55,529 nucleotides of DNA from Bacillus multifaciens (GTDB lineage: Bacteria > Bacillota > Bacilli > Bacillales > Bacillaceae_G), in assembly GCF_030756675.1 (NCBI RefSeq), contig NZ_JAVBXD010000034.1:1-55529 (forward strand). The letters run 5' to 3'. The position numbers and the translations under genes were made by a program. The notes under the pieces are model-generated. The model did no database searches. It was not told where the DNA came from and saw only the letters and a program-made list of their open reading frames with translations. Every line of letters begins with the position of its first letter. The first letter of the stretch is position 1. This document shows positions 26,389 through 34,905 of this stretch, piece by piece.

Positions 26389-26469
26389 GCCCTACTCCCC
26401 TATTGATGGTTACAAATTTCTTACCATAAATTGTAGCACATTCTGACTAGTATGACTAATCTAATCCTA

Positions 26470-26784
26470 TCATAACCCGTCGATAATACCCATTTGTGCA
26501 ATTAACTCTTTCGCCTCATTGTCACCAAGCTCATAAATCATTCGATATGCTTTTTGCAGCTGTTCATCATACCGATCATTATTGGAATCATGATGATATT
26601 CTACAAACGGAACATGCGAACGTACAAATGTCCCAAGATCTTCACGATACGCGTTATCAAAGTACTCTCGCAGCTTCAAAATTTCCTCATCCGTCGCTTC
26701 AATCGTAAAACTATATGTATTGGCCGTTTTCACTTGTGAAATTTCGCCATTGGCAACTGAAATATAATATGTTTTCTTATCCAT
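26470..26784 (-). CDS. conserved hypothetical protein
   Basis: 104 residues, cytosolic, no signal or membrane segment. It begins with a short beta-rich stretch (TYYISVANGEI, TYSFTIEATDEEI) followed by acidic helices. ATG after GAAGGGGCG. No recognised family. It is divergent from ytzI with a 108-bp gap. Confidence 0.6.
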   Translation of the reverse strand: MDKKTYYISVANGEISQVKTANTYSFTIEATDEEILKLREYFDNAYREDLGTFVRSHVPFVEYHHDSNNDRYDEQLQKAYRMIYELGDNEAKELIAQMGIIDGL

Positions 26785-26892
26785 AGAACGCCCCTTCTTT
26801 CACCTACTTTACTTTCTATTGTTTTCATTTTTTACAAAAATATGTAAAGAAGAGTACCTACGATGATAAAATAAAGAAAAGGGGGTCTTTCT

Positions 26893-27042
26893 ATGGTGAA
26901 GATATTAATTATATCAGTCATTGTAGTCATTGTTGTGCTATTGCTCTCAGTACTAACAATTAATAAAGGATATTCCTATAAACATTCAGTAGATTCCATC
27001 GAGGATAATCCGTATCAAGAAGAAAATGTAAAGGAGAAATAA
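26893..27042 (+). CDS. ytzI: YtzI-like small membrane protein
   Basis: 49 residues, start ATG 26893 after GGGGGTCTTTCT. One N-terminal membrane helix (about 3-22, ILIISVIVVIVVLLL) and a hydrophilic tail with KGYSYKHSVDSIEDNPYQ. I recognise it as the Bacillus YtzI small protein. It is too short for usual gene lists. Its stop (27040-27042) abuts the next ATG (27044), and the AAGGAG for the next gene lies in its last codons, so the two are coupled. Confidence 0.72.
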   Translation: MVKILIISVIVVIVVLLLSVLTINKGYSYKHSVDSIEDNPYQEENVKEK

Positions 27043-27043
27043 C

Positions 27044-27349
27044 ATGCTCAAAATATTACGGATTACTTTTCCCATCATCACGCTACTTTTAGGAGCATTC
27101 GGATTTTTTACAGATAACATTCCATTCATTTTACCTTATATGCTCATCTCTTTAGGACTCATGTGTTTCATGTCTAGTATTGCAGAATTTCAGAAACAAC
27201 AAACAGCTACTGGGATTGTCTTTTTGGTTGCTGGTGCATTTGCTTTATACGCGTCCCTCTCTCTCAGTTCTTTCTCTAAACAAAACACTATAACAAAAAA
27301 TGATAAGGGGAGATGCTACCGTGCTAAGGATACTTCGCATTCTATTTAG
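27044..27349 (+). CDS. DUF3953-like small membrane protein
   Basis: 101 residues with three membrane helices (about 5-22, 27-47, 58-75) and a short charged tail. It follows ytzI with overlapping control signals. It shares layout with the next gene (LRI.F..I.LLL start, FLSL...GI.. middle), suggesting a tandem duplicate of a DUF3953-type protein. The assignment to that family is by resemblance only. Role unknown. Confidence 0.6.
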   Translation: MLKILRITFPIITLLLGAFGFFTDNIPFILPYMLISLGLMCFMSSIAEFQKQQTATGIVFLVAGAFALYASLSLSSFSKQNTITKNDKGRCYRAKDTSHSI

Positions 27350-27551
27350 TACAATTGTTTTGATTTTAGCTAGTTATTCCTTTTCTTCAGAAAGCGATCA
27401 GTTACTATTTTATATACAAGTATTTTTAAGTCTTACCTTCTTAACATGGGGAATTTCTGAGATAAAAGAGCAGCGCAAATCAATGGGGATTTTGCTCATT
27501 TGTGGTGCTATCTTCATATCCTTTATCGCTCTCTTAAAAATGTTCCGATAA
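27321..27551 (+). CDS. second DUF3953-like small membrane protein
   Basis: 76 residues from GTG 27321, chosen because AAGGGGAG sits 8 nt before it; the ATG at 27300 has no binding site. Three membrane helices, same layout as the preceding protein (LRILRILFSTIVLILAS, WGISEIKEQRKSMGILLICG). The start lies inside the 3' end of the preceding gene (29 nt overlap), so translation is coupled. Confidence 0.6.
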   Translation: MLRILRILFSTIVLILASYSFSSESDQLLFYIQVFLSLTFLTWGISEIKEQRKSMGILLICGAIFISFIALLKMFR

Positions 27552-27564
27552 TATTCTCACTACT

Positions 27565-27675
27565 TTATATCGGCGATTTTTACAATATATCGACGAAAAT
27601 ATCATATATATCGGCGGTATTTTCAATATATCGGCGCTTCGACACGATTTAAAGATCCTTCGACAAAATTAAACA
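27565..27675. repeat. atatatcggcg repeat cluster, second copy
   Basis: Four units of TATATCGGCG/TATATCGACG (27567, 27585, 27605, 27628) separated by ~9-12 nt, then cgcttcgacacgatttaaagatccttcgaca. The same order is found at 19428-19520. A dispersed small repeat; no gene. Confidence 0.6.
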
Positions 27676-27723
27676 TAGGCATCACCCGTGATGCAATCGG
27701 AAGACCATGCTCCATTCTAATAT

Positions 27724-27984
27724 TCATACTCGTCCTCGCACACCGATAAACTGCTGTTCTTCCACTTCAATCTCTTCTTTACTCGTATGAAAGATATAAA
27801 ACTCTCTTTTAGGGAACTCGCGATGTAATTTCTTATAAGCATTCCATGCATCGCTTGTACTTTTGTACTCATCTACCACAGGCATTTCTTGAATCATACG
27901 CTTATTGTCTTTTGAATATACAGATACAGCCTCTATCAGTACAAATGTATGAGGATATTTCTTTTTTACTTCTGACCAGTTCAT
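27724..27984 (-). CDS. small cytosolic protein, unknown function
   Basis: 86 residues, no membrane segment, with an aromatic N-terminus (NWSEVKKKYPHTFVLIEA) and alternating strands and helix (DAWNAYKKLHREFPKREFYIFHTS) typical of a compact alpha/beta fold. The ATG follows AAGGAGGCGATTGTA, so it is a real gene. Not recognised; it lies alone between the tcggcg repeat and luxS. Confidence 0.6.
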   Translation of the reverse strand: MNWSEVKKKYPHTFVLIEAVSVYSKDNKRMIQEMPVVDEYKSTSDAWNAYKKLHREFPKREFYIFHTSKEEIEVEEQQFIGVRGRV

Positions 27985-28067
27985 TACAATCGCCTCCTTT
28001 TCTTATCATTAGTGTAGCATACTTATTTCTCCTCGATGAAATTGGCTTTTTCCTTATTTACAACTAA

Positions 28068-28093
28068 AAAAGCTGCCTTTCCCAGGCAGCTTT
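28068..28093 (-). terminator. luxS terminator
   Basis: AAAGCTGCCT and AGGCAGCTTT complement each other across TTTCCC, 8 nt beyond the luxS stop. The arms are flanked by A and T runs. Confidence 0.8.
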
Positions 28094-28101
28094 CCCACGT
28101 A

Positions 28102-28575
28102 TTATCCAAACACTTTCTCAAGTTCGTCTTTATCTTGGCTCAACCAGAAATTCATTAAGCGTTTTGCGCCTTCTAAGTCATGAAGTTTCGCTTGGCCGCA
28201 CTGCGTTTCGTTTGCCGCAGGAATTTCTGTAATTTGTATTGCATCTTGCAGTGTTAACTCTAATAAATCGATGACTTCGCGTACTGTTGGTGTACCGCTT
28301 ACAACAAGGTAGTATCCGGTTTGGCAGCCCATTGGCGAAATATCAATAATATCAAAGTGTGGATAGCGATCGATATATTTACGTAAATTAAATGCTAATA
28401 AATGCTCTAGCGTATGAATGACATCTGGTTTCATCGCTTGTTTATTTGGTTGGCAAAAACGAATATCAAATTTATTCACGATACCGTCTTTGCCTACTTG
28501 ATGAACGCCACAATGTCTTACATAAGGCGCTTTTACAATTGTATGATCTAATTCAAAGCTTTCTACTGATGGCAT
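28102..28575 (-). CDS. luxS: S-ribosylhomocysteine lyase LuxS
   Basis: 157 residues from ATG 28575 (GGGAGGG spacing favours it over the ATG two codons earlier). Fe2+/Zn2+ ligands His54, His58 (HTLEHLL) and Cys126, catalytic Cys84 (MGCQTG) and Glu57 are all present. LuxS splits S-ribosylhomocysteine to homocysteine and the AI-2 precursor DPD, in the activated methyl cycle. Single gene with its own terminator. A perfect 18-bp inverted repeat precedes its ribosome binding site (28596-28639). Confidence 0.97.
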   Translation of the reverse strand: MPSVESFELDHTIVKAPYVRHCGVHQVGKDGIVNKFDIRFCQPNKQAMKPDVIHTLEHLLAFNLRKYIDRYPHFDIIDISPMGCQTGYYLVVSGTPTVREVIDLLELTLQDAIQITEIPAANETQCGQAKLHDLEGAKRLMNFWLSQDKDELEKVFG

Positions 28576-28595
28576 ATTCATCCCTCCCGCTTTTA

Positions 28596-28639
28596 TTCAC
28601 AATTCCGTTATATCCAATATGATATAACGGAATTGTGAA
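28596..28639. promoter_or_regulatory. 18-bp perfect inverted repeat in the luxS leader
   Basis: TTCACAATTCCGTTATAT (28596-28613) and ATATAACGGAATTGTGAA (28622-28639) are exact inverses across an 8-nt loop. On the luxS strand the hairpin ends about 10 nt before GGGAGGG, so it lies in the leader or promoter between luxS and yidD. It may be a leader structure or an operator. It is not a Rex site, whose half-sites face the other way. Confidence 0.65.
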
Positions 28640-28704
28640 ATAGTAAAGTATTATGTACAGACCGTGCTATAATACTTACAGCATATGCAGGAAAGGAGAT
28701 TAAT

Positions 28705-28935
28705 ATGAAACGCATTTTCATCGGAATTATTCGCTTTTACCAAAAGTTTATTTCTCCAATGACACCACCGACGTGCCGCTTCCATCCAACGTGTTCTCAC
28801 TACGGGCTTGAAGCGATTCAAACTCACGGTGCGTTAAAAGGAAGTTGGCTTACAGTAAAACGCATTTTGAAATGCCATCCATTTCATCCAGGCGGATTTG
28901 ATCCTGTCCCTGAGAAAAAACAGAAGAAGAATTAA
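28705..28935 (+). CDS. yidD: membrane protein insertion efficiency factor YidD
   Basis: 76 residues. The diagnostic YidD features are [10 protein letters not shown], the [10 protein letters not shown] cysteine pair and [18 protein letters not shown]. It aids insertion of membrane proteins with YidC/OxaA. ATG after AAAGGAGATTAAT. The TAA stop (28933-28935) overlaps the stop of the convergent carbonic anhydrase gene. A -10 like TATAAT lies at about 28669-28674. Confidence 0.95.
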   Translation: MKRIFIGIIRFYQKFISPMTPPTCRFHPTCSHYGLEAIQTHGALKGSWLTVKRILKCHPFHPGGFDPVPEKKQKKN

Positions 28936-29495
28936 CCTTCGTAACCATTCACAACAACATCTAACTTTCCAGTATCCGGGTGAATAACAAGTCCGTGTAC
29001 AGGAACTTCTGTTGGCATAAGCGGATGGTTGTGAAGGATAGAAACACTGTGCTCTACGCTTTCCTCTACACTTGAGAACCCACGTAAAAACTTCTCTAAA
29101 TCGATTCCAGAATAACGAAGTGTATCTAGTTTCTCAGCTGAAACACCGCGCTCTTTCATCTTTTCAATCGTGCTGCTCGCTTGAATTTTCGCCATACCGC
29201 AATCGTGGTGACCAATTACACATACTTCGTTTGCACCAAGTTCATAAACCGCTACTAAAATGCTGCGCATAATACTTCCAAATGGATGTGAAATAACAGC
29301 GCCAGCCACTTTAATAATTTTCACGTCACCGTTACGCATGTTCATCGCTTTTGGCAGTAGCTCGACAAGGCGCGTATCCATGCATGAAATAATCACCATT
29401 TTTTTATTTGGAAATTTCCCTGTTTCATATTCTTCATACTTTTTACTTTCAACAAATTCCTTATTATATTGCAAAATCTCTTCTAGAGCTTTCAT
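28932..29495 (-). CDS. beta-class carbonic anhydrase
   Basis: 187 residues from ATG 29495 (GAGGGG at 8 nt; an upstream TTG is too close to the binding site). Zinc ligands Cys38, His96 and Cys99 (CMDTRL, GHHDCG) with Asp40/Arg42 dyad identify a beta-carbonic anhydrase (B. subtilis YtiB type). It interconverts CO2 and bicarbonate. Its stop overlaps yidD's on the other strand. Confidence 0.92.
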   Translation of the reverse strand: MKALEEILQYNKEFVESKKYEEYETGKFPNKKMVIISCMDTRLVELLPKAMNMRNGDVKIIKVAGAVISHPFGSIMRSILVAVYELGANEVCVIGHHDCGMAKIQASSTIEKMKERGVSAEKLDTLRYSGIDLEKFLRGFSSVEESVEHSVSILHNHPLMPTEVPVHGLVIHPDTGKLDVVVNGYEG

Positions 29496-29719
29496 AGTCA
29501 ATCCCCTCTTTCTTTCTGTAACTACAATATAAGTGTACCAAAGAACAAAAAAAACAAAAAATTTATTGCTTTATCCTAAGAATACAATTTTTCAGACAAC
29601 AGTCATAATTCTTCCATAATTTCCACACAGTTCTGTAACAACTACCTCGTACTTTGCTCATATTTTCACTATAAACTAAATGTAGATAATGAAAATAAAA
29701 AAAGGGAGTGAGTTTTATT

Positions 29720-31066
29720 ATGTCCGACGTTTTGTTACTGAGTCGTTTTCAATTTGCAATTACAATTTTTTATCATTTCTTATTTGTACCGTTAACACTC
29801 GGACTTGTTATTTTAGTAGCGTGTATGGAAACGCAATATGCACGTACATTAAATCCAACGTATCGAAAAATGGCGAATTTCTGGGGTAAGTTATTTACGA
29901 TTAACTTCGTAATGGGAATCATCACCGGGATTACGATGGAGTTCCAATTCGGAACAAACTGGTCTGAGTACTCCAAATATATGGGAGATATTTTCGGATC
30001 TCCGCTAGCAATAGAAGCACTTGTTGCCTTCTTCTTAGAATCTACTTTCATGGGAATTTGGTTGTTCGGTAAAGATAAAATTTCACCAAAGTTCCGTGCT
30101 TTCTCTATGTGGATGGTCGCACTTGGAACAAATATTTCCGCACTTTGGATTATTACAGCAAACGGCTTCATGCAAAACCCAGTTGGCTATGTAGTCCGAA
30201 ATGGCCGCGCTGAATTAAATGACTTTTGGGCACTAGTTACAAATCCATATGCATGGCATATGTTCTTCCACACTGTTGTTGGTTGTTATATCGTTGGTTC
30301 TTTCTTCGTTATGGCAATTAGTGCGTATCACTTATTACGTAAAAATGACGTTGAATTCTTTAAAAAATCATTTAAGTATGGTTTAATATTCGGTTTATTT
30401 GCAGCAACTGCAACACCATTCATCGGTCACGAATCCGGTGCTTTCGCAGCGAAAATGCAACCTGCAAAAGGTGCAGCGATGGAAGCTGTTTGGGACACTG
30501 GAGAAGGAAAAGGTTTCTCTATTATTCAAATTCCTGATGTGAAAAATGAGAAGAACTTCGAAGCATTAACAATTCCAAAACTCGGGAGCTTCTTCTATAC
30601 AAATTCATTTGATGGAAAAATTGTCGGTTTAAAAGATATTCCAAAAGACGAGCGTCCTAACGTAAATCTTGTTTACTATAGCTTCCGTTTAATGGTTGCG
30701 CTTGGCACATTCTTTATGGCACTTACATGGTTTGGTTTCTATTTAAGCCGCAAAGGCAAACTAGAAAGCTCAAAACGTTTCTTAAAAATTACAATGTGGT
30801 CTGTATTACTTCCATATGTAGCAATTAACGCGGGTTGGATTGTTGCAGAAGCGGGACGTCAGCCTTGGACAGTATACAAACTAATGCGAACAGCAGAATC
30901 AGTTTCACCAATTTCTGTACCGCAAATTTGGTTCTCTTTAATTAGCTTAATCTTATTCTACACTTTACTATTAATTGCTGATGTATACCTTATGTTGAAA
31001 TTTGCGAAAAAAGGACCTGAAGCATTAGAAGAGACTACAAAAGGGGGTGCAGCTCATGTCTCATGA
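29720..31066 (+). CDS. cydA: cytochrome bd oxidase subunit I
   Basis: 448 residues from ATG 29720 (GGGAGTG at 8-10 nt; the GTG at 29708 lies inside the site). Nine membrane helices expected. Haem-ligand His19, the conserved GRQPW motif and helix pattern are typical. The Q loop is short compared with E. coli CydA (522 residues), as usual in Gram-positive or CIO-type enzymes. With CydB it reduces O2 to water using menaquinol under low oxygen. 3' end overlaps cydB by 11 nt. Confidence 0.93.
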   Translation: MSDVLLLSRFQFAITIFYHFLFVPLTLGLVILVACMETQYARTLNPTYRKMANFWGKLFTINFVMGIITGITMEFQFGTNWSEYSKYMGDIFGSPLAIEALVAFFLESTFMGIWLFGKDKISPKFRAFSMWMVALGTNISALWIITANGFMQNPVGYVVRNGRAELNDFWALVTNPYAWHMFFHTVVGCYIVGSFFVMAISAYHLLRKNDVEFFKKSFKYGLIFGLFAATATPFIGHESGAFAAKMQPAKGAAMEAVWDTGEGKGFSIIQIPDVKNEKNFEALTIPKLGSFFYTNSFDGKIVGLKDIPKDERPNVNLVYYSFRLMVALGTFFMALTWFGFYLSRKGKLESSKRFLKITMWSVLLPYVAINAGWIVAEAGRQPWTVYKLMRTAESVSPISVPQIWFSLISLILFYTLLLIADVYLMLKFAKKGPEALEETTKGGAAHVS

Positions 31067-32084
31067 TACACTCGCAATTATTTGGTTCGGCTTATGGGGC
31101 GTGATTTGGACAGTTTACTTTATTCTCGATGGTTATGCACTTGGTAACGGAATGATTTTCCCATTCGTTACGAAAGATCGCCAAGAGCGCAATCAGCTGC
31201 AAGAAGCAATTGGACCGTTCTGGGGCGGAAATGAAGTATGGTTAATTACAGCTGGGGGAGCAACATTCGCTGCTTTCCCAATCACATATGCAAACATGTT
31301 CAGTTACTTGTACACACCATTATTCTTAGTATTACTTGCTTTGTTCGCTCGTGCAGCAGGACTAGAATTCATGCATAAAGATGATTCACCAATTTGGCAA
31401 ACTGTTTGTAAATGGACATATGCCGTTGGTAGTTTCTTAATTGCTTTCTTATTCGGCGTAACATTCGCTAACCTATACTATGGATTACAAATTGGTAAAA
31501 ATGGCTATGAGGGAAATTTACTTAGCTTATTACACCCTTACGGCATTTTAGGCGGCCTTTTCTTCACGGCAATCTTCGTCGTATCCGGTGCACTTTGGGT
31601 TATGATTAAAACGACTGGTGAAGTATCAGATCGTGCTTATAAAATTGCCAAGCCATTTTCAATGGCAGCGGCAATCATTCTAGCTATCTTTTACGTCGCA
31701 ACGTCAAATCTTACAAACTTATTCCAAAACTTTACGGAATATCCTGTACTGTTCTTAATCCCAGCATTAGCGATGTTAATGAGCGTCATCGCTATGGCAA
31801 TGGTTTTCAAACGTAAAATTGGCTTAGCTTTCACATTTGTTTGCTTAACAATTGCTACGTTTATGGCAACTGGTTTTGCTGGTATGTTCCCAAGAATGCT
31901 GCCATCACGTATTAACGATGCGTACAGCACAACATTATTCCAAGCAGCGGGTAGTGAATTAAACTTAAAAATTATGTTCTTTGTTGCAATGGTAATGGTA
32001 CCAATCGTTATTGGCTATCAATTATGGAGCTACACAATTTTTAAAGAGAAAATTCATAAAGATTCTGCAAAAGGGTATCACTAA
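31056..32084 (+). CDS. cydB: cytochrome bd oxidase subunit II
   Basis: 342 residues from ATG 31056 after AAGGGGGTG, overlapping the end of cydA. Eight or nine membrane helices; conserved N-terminal FGLWGVIWTVYFILDGYALG and GPFWGGNEVWLITAGGA. Partner of CydA. No cydCD genes (assembly exporter) follow, and a terminator closes the operon at 32092-32118. Confidence 0.93.
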   Translation: MSHDTLAIIWFGLWGVIWTVYFILDGYALGNGMIFPFVTKDRQERNQLQEAIGPFWGGNEVWLITAGGATFAAFPITYANMFSYLYTPLFLVLLALFARAAGLEFMHKDDSPIWQTVCKWTYAVGSFLIAFLFGVTFANLYYGLQIGKNGYEGNLLSLLHPYGILGGLFFTAIFVVSGALWVMIKTTGEVSDRAYKIAKPFSMAAAIILAIFYVATSNLTNLFQNFTEYPVLFLIPALAMLMSVIAMAMVFKRKIGLAFTFVCLTIATFMATGFAGMFPRMLPSRINDAYSTTLFQAAGSELNLKIMFFVAMVMVPIVIGYQLWSYTIFKEKIHKDSAKGYH

Positions 32085-32091
32085 AATCGCG

Positions 32092-32118
32092 AACCATCCT
32101 CTATCCGGGGATGGTTTT
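32092..32118 (+). terminator. cydAB terminator
   Basis: AACCATC and GATGGTT pair (AACCATCctctatccggggATGGTT), followed by TTTTTT. It lies 8 nt after the cydB stop. Confidence 0.75.
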
Positions 32119-32159
32119 TTCTGTTAATTACTTTACTCCTTGATATATAATTAAAAAAG

Positions 32160-32428
32160 GTAACTACTCAGTTACTTTATGAAAAACCGACAGAAAAGCA
32201 TTTTTTTAAATGGGCGAGAGGGACTGGCGATGCATAGGAGCGGTCAAGGCCTTTTCCTGCCACGTGCCTGGTTTGAAAACAAAAGTAGATAATAAGTGCA
32301 GGCTCCTATTGTGTTTGCATGCCAACAGTCTATATGCCAAAAAACGAATTTACAAGTAATAGAGAGACACATCTTCACTAAAATCATACCCTTTTCTAAA
32401 TTTCTAAAAGGTATAGCTGAGTAGTTAC
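32160..32428 (-). mobile_element. long-form bcr1 element with terminal inverted repeats
   Basis: Ends are GTAACTACTCAG (32160-32171) and CTGAGTAGTTAC (32417-32428), exact 12-bp inverses. On the minus strand the order is long left arm, ttttttggcatatagactg, catgcaaac, gcctgcacttat, ttgttttcaaacc, the gccagtccctctcg block and the tttctgtcggttttt end. This is the ~155-bp bcr1 core extended on both sides. No reading frame. It lies between cydB and the YdcF gene. The copy at 49203-49327 shares the CTGAGTAGTTAC end, and that at 6178 the GTAACTACTCAG end. Confidence 0.75.
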
Positions 32429-32470
32429 AAAAACAGAATTTATTAGAAAGTTGAGGTATTTACATAGGCT

Positions 32471-33502
32471 ATGTTTTTAGAAGTCATCACCTTTATTTTA
32501 CTTATTATTTTTCTAGTCTTTTATTTAAGGGATCCAAGAAGTTTAATAATCGGATTTTTATTCAATCTGTTCTTTTGCTCATTCCTTATCCTGTTTGTTT
32601 ATTTAGGTTTTAGCTCGGATCATGCGATATTTCGAATTATTGCTGCAATCCCTCTTTTCATCATTGGTTTTATGTTAACCTTTGGTATATTCGCTTTAAT
32701 GATTGGGCTATTTCTGAATGCAAGGGTTTTAATGAGAAAAGAAGGACGACGCTTTTCAAATTGTTTAACACTACTAGCTGGACTAGGTATTTTATTCAGT
32801 ATAGTATTCTTAATAGTTGAGCCAACTCGATTTTTATCTCCTCATTTCGGACCGATTTTTAGCGGCGTGTTTTTCATTATCGTATATTTCTTTTTCCACT
32901 TATCCAACTTCTTAACAGCTTATTTTCTGTATCAATTCAACAGACCAAGACGTAATCAAGATTTCATTATCGTTCTTGGCAGTGGATTAATTAACGATAA
33001 AGTGCCACCACTTTTAGCAAGCAGAATTAATAAGGCAATTGATTTTTATTGGAAACAAGCGGCTGTTTCTTTTCCACCTACAATCATTTTCTCTGGTGGA
33101 CAAGGCCCTGATGAAAACCTTCCCGAAGCTGAGGCTATGCAAATGTACGCCGTTGAAAAAGGGATTCCTACCCAGCATACAATAAAAGAAGATCGTTCTG
33201 TTAACACGTATCAAAATATGTTATTTTCAAAACAAATTATGGATTCACGAAAAGAAGGAAAATACAACAGTATCTTCACAACAAACAATTTCCATCTTTT
33301 CCGCGCTGGATTATATGCAAAAGAAGCTGGACTTAATAGCCAAGGAATCGGTTCAAAAACAGCTTTTTATTATTGGCCAAATGCGATGATTCGAGAGTAT
33401 ATTGCAATTGTTGTCATGGGGCGTAAACGGCATATTAAGGTTGTTGGAGTTATCTTAGGATTCTCTATACTCCTTACAACGATTAGTTTTCTATTTTCTT
33501 AA
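32471..33502 (+). CDS. YdcF-like (DUF218) membrane protein
   Basis: 343 residues. Five to six membrane helices in the first ~165 residues, then a DUF218/YdcF domain (FIIVLGSGLINDKVPPLLASRI; IFSGGQGPDENLPEAEAM; STNTF-type NTYQNM) and a final helix. Some family members bind SAM; SanA/YdcF relatives affect the envelope. ATG 32471 has only a weak binding site (GAGGTAT is 12 nt off). Ends in the hairpin 33511-33552. Confidence 0.82.
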   Translation: MFLEVITFILLIIFLVFYLRDPRSLIIGFLFNLFFCSFLILFVYLGFSSDHAIFRIIAAIPLFIIGFMLTFGIFALMIGLFLNARVLMRKEGRRFSNCLTLLAGLGILFSIVFLIVEPTRFLSPHFGPIFSGVFFIIVYFFFHLSNFLTAYFLYQFNRPRRNQDFIIVLGSGLINDKVPPLLASRINKAIDFYWKQAAVSFPPTIIFSGGQGPDENLPEAEAMQMYAVEKGIPTQHTIKEDRSVNTYQNMLFSKQIMDSRKEGKYNSIFTTNNFHLFRAGLYAKEAGLNSQGIGSKTAFYYWPNAMIREYIAIVVMGRKRHIKVVGVILGFSILLTTISFLFS

Positions 33503-33510
33503 TCCATACA

Positions 33511-33552
33511 AAAAAAGCGCAAGAAGCAACCGTATGCTTCTTGCGCTTTTTT
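33511..33552. terminator. strong bidirectional terminator
   Basis: AAAAAAGCGCAAGAAGCA and TGCTTCTTGCGCTTTTTT are perfect 18-bp complements around ACCGTA. It serves both the YdcF gene and the convergent DUF4247 gene. Confidence 0.85.
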
Positions 33553-33554
33553 CT

Positions 33555-34364
33555 TTATCTTCTCTTCGTAACTTTTCCGGAACCGCCAACCTTTGTTTTA
33601 GGAGGAGACGTGTTCTTCGGTGGACCTGTTGTCGATGATTTCGGTTTAACATTCGATTCACTAGAACCACCTGGTGATTTTATGATTTTCCCTTTATTCT
33701 CCGTAGAAGGTGGAACAGTTTGCTTTCCTTTTTCCGTAATGCTTCCCGAATCACCTACAGATGGTTTTTGCTCGACTTTATCACTTCTCTTAATAACAGA
33801 ACCTTTACCTTGTTTCGTAATAGGCGGCGGTGTTTTCTTTTCTTCTTTTGTAGGTGGTCGTTCTGGGATAACCGGTTTATGATTTTGTCTGTCTGTATAT
33901 CCGCGGTAATCACCATGATACGATTTACGCGAATCAAATATATCGTCCAGTATGCTTGCTAACAGAAAGCCTTGTAAGAAAGATGGCTGATAATTTTGAC
34001 GAACAAACTCTTTATTACTGATTTCAATTAATGCGTCAGATGGCTTCTCTTTATCCTTCTGAATGTTGTATATTTTATCAGAATACACAAGGAACATTTG
34101 ATTTTCGTCTTCTTTAGACGCTTGTTTTGGTTCTTGTTCATCAATTAATTCTTTGGCAACTTGAGGAACTGATTTATTGGCGGCTCTATACACATAAGAT
34201 TCTTGCTTACCGTCTTTCGTAACTGATTCTAACGGGTAACGGTCTTGAATCGACTTTCCATTTTGACATCCCGATAAAGCAAAACCTGCAATTACAAGTA
34301 ACATAACAATGGCAAGTATAGCGATGCCGAGCGATTTAATCATGGGAAACAATCGTTTTGACAT
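33555..34364 (-). CDS. DUF4247-type lipoprotein with long Pro/Ser/Lys-rich tail
   Basis: 269 residues. Signal peptide with lipobox FALSGC (Cys33). A DUF4247-like domain (about 40-145) is followed by a ~110-residue low-complexity tail rich in Pro, Lys, Gly and Ser. It is last of the minus-strand run with DUF4178 and DUF350, beside pspA. In several Bacillus genomes these DUFs neighbour PspA, suggesting an envelope-stress or membrane maintenance role; this is inference. Confidence 0.75.
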   Translation of the reverse strand: MSKRLFPMIKSLGIAILAIVMLLVIAGFALSGCQNGKSIQDRYPLESVTKDGKQESYVYRAANKSVPQVAKELIDEQEPKQASKEDENQMFLVYSDKIYNIQKDKEKPSDALIEISNKEFVRQNYQPSFLQGFLLASILDDIFDSRKSYHGDYRGYTDRQNHKPVIPERPPTKEEKKTPPPITKQGKGSVIKRSDKVEQKPSVGDSGSITEKGKQTVPPSTENKGKIIKSPGGSSESNVKPKSSTTGPPKNTSPPKTKVGGSGKVTKRR

Positions 34365-34376
34365 GATTACGCCCCC

Positions 34377-34883
34377 TTACGTTGCTCTTATGATTTGTAC
34401 ATCAGCTGAAAGAATCGATTCTCCCTCATACATCATTGTACGTCCATCTTGCCACTCAACACGAAGCAGCTTTCGATTATCAGATTGGAACTCCCATACG
34501 TATTGTTCATCAGATGCTGCAAATGGTGTTTTTCCCATGACGACAACACGGCCGTTATATTGCTCTTCCATATGGTAATCTATATCATCCATTTCAATTG
34601 TCGTTGGAATCTCATTGATTGAATCTAATCGTCCATCAATAGGGGTATATAATTTATAATACGTATTTTCGCGATTTTCAATTTTTAAATATCGAATCGT
34701 TCTTCCATCTTGCAATGTTAAAACAATTTCATTACGAGAATGCATGCTTGTTTTTCCAATCACTTCATACATGACTAACGAAACTTCAATCATGTCACCA
34801 GGCGCTAACGTAAGTACCGTTTTCTCAGGTTTAGCAGGTTCTGGACTTTTTATTATATTTTTAATACGTTTAAATAAACTCAT
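34377..34883 (-). CDS. DUF4178-type protein
   Basis: 168 residues from ATG 34883; a 19-residue longer frame is possible but its ATG is preceded only by a weak site. Cytosolic, all-beta (LALAPGDMIEVSLVMYEVIGK; LLRVEWQDGRTMMYEG). DUF4178 proteins are often found near PspA. Twelve-nucleotide gap to the DUF4247 gene, so co-translated. Exact role unknown. Confidence 0.72.
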   Translation of the reverse strand: MSLFKRIKNIIKSPEPAKPEKTVLTLAPGDMIEVSLVMYEVIGKTSMHSRNEIVLTLQDGRTIRYLKIENRENTYYKLYTPIDGRLDSINEIPTTIEMDDIDYHMEEQYNGRVVVMGKTPFAASDEQYVWEFQSDNRKLLRVEWQDGRTMMYEGESILSADVQIIRAT

Positions 34884-34905
34884 TGACCTACCCATCCTTT
34901 TCTCG

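Noticed and set aside
27565-27675. CRISPR array in the tcggcg repeat cluster
   Set aside because: Units are only about 10 nt, spacers are not uniform and no cas genes are present.
28596-28639. Rex-like operator in the luxS leader
   Set aside because: The halves read TTCACAA...TTGTGAA; Rex sites need TTGTGAA...TTCACAA, the opposite orientation.
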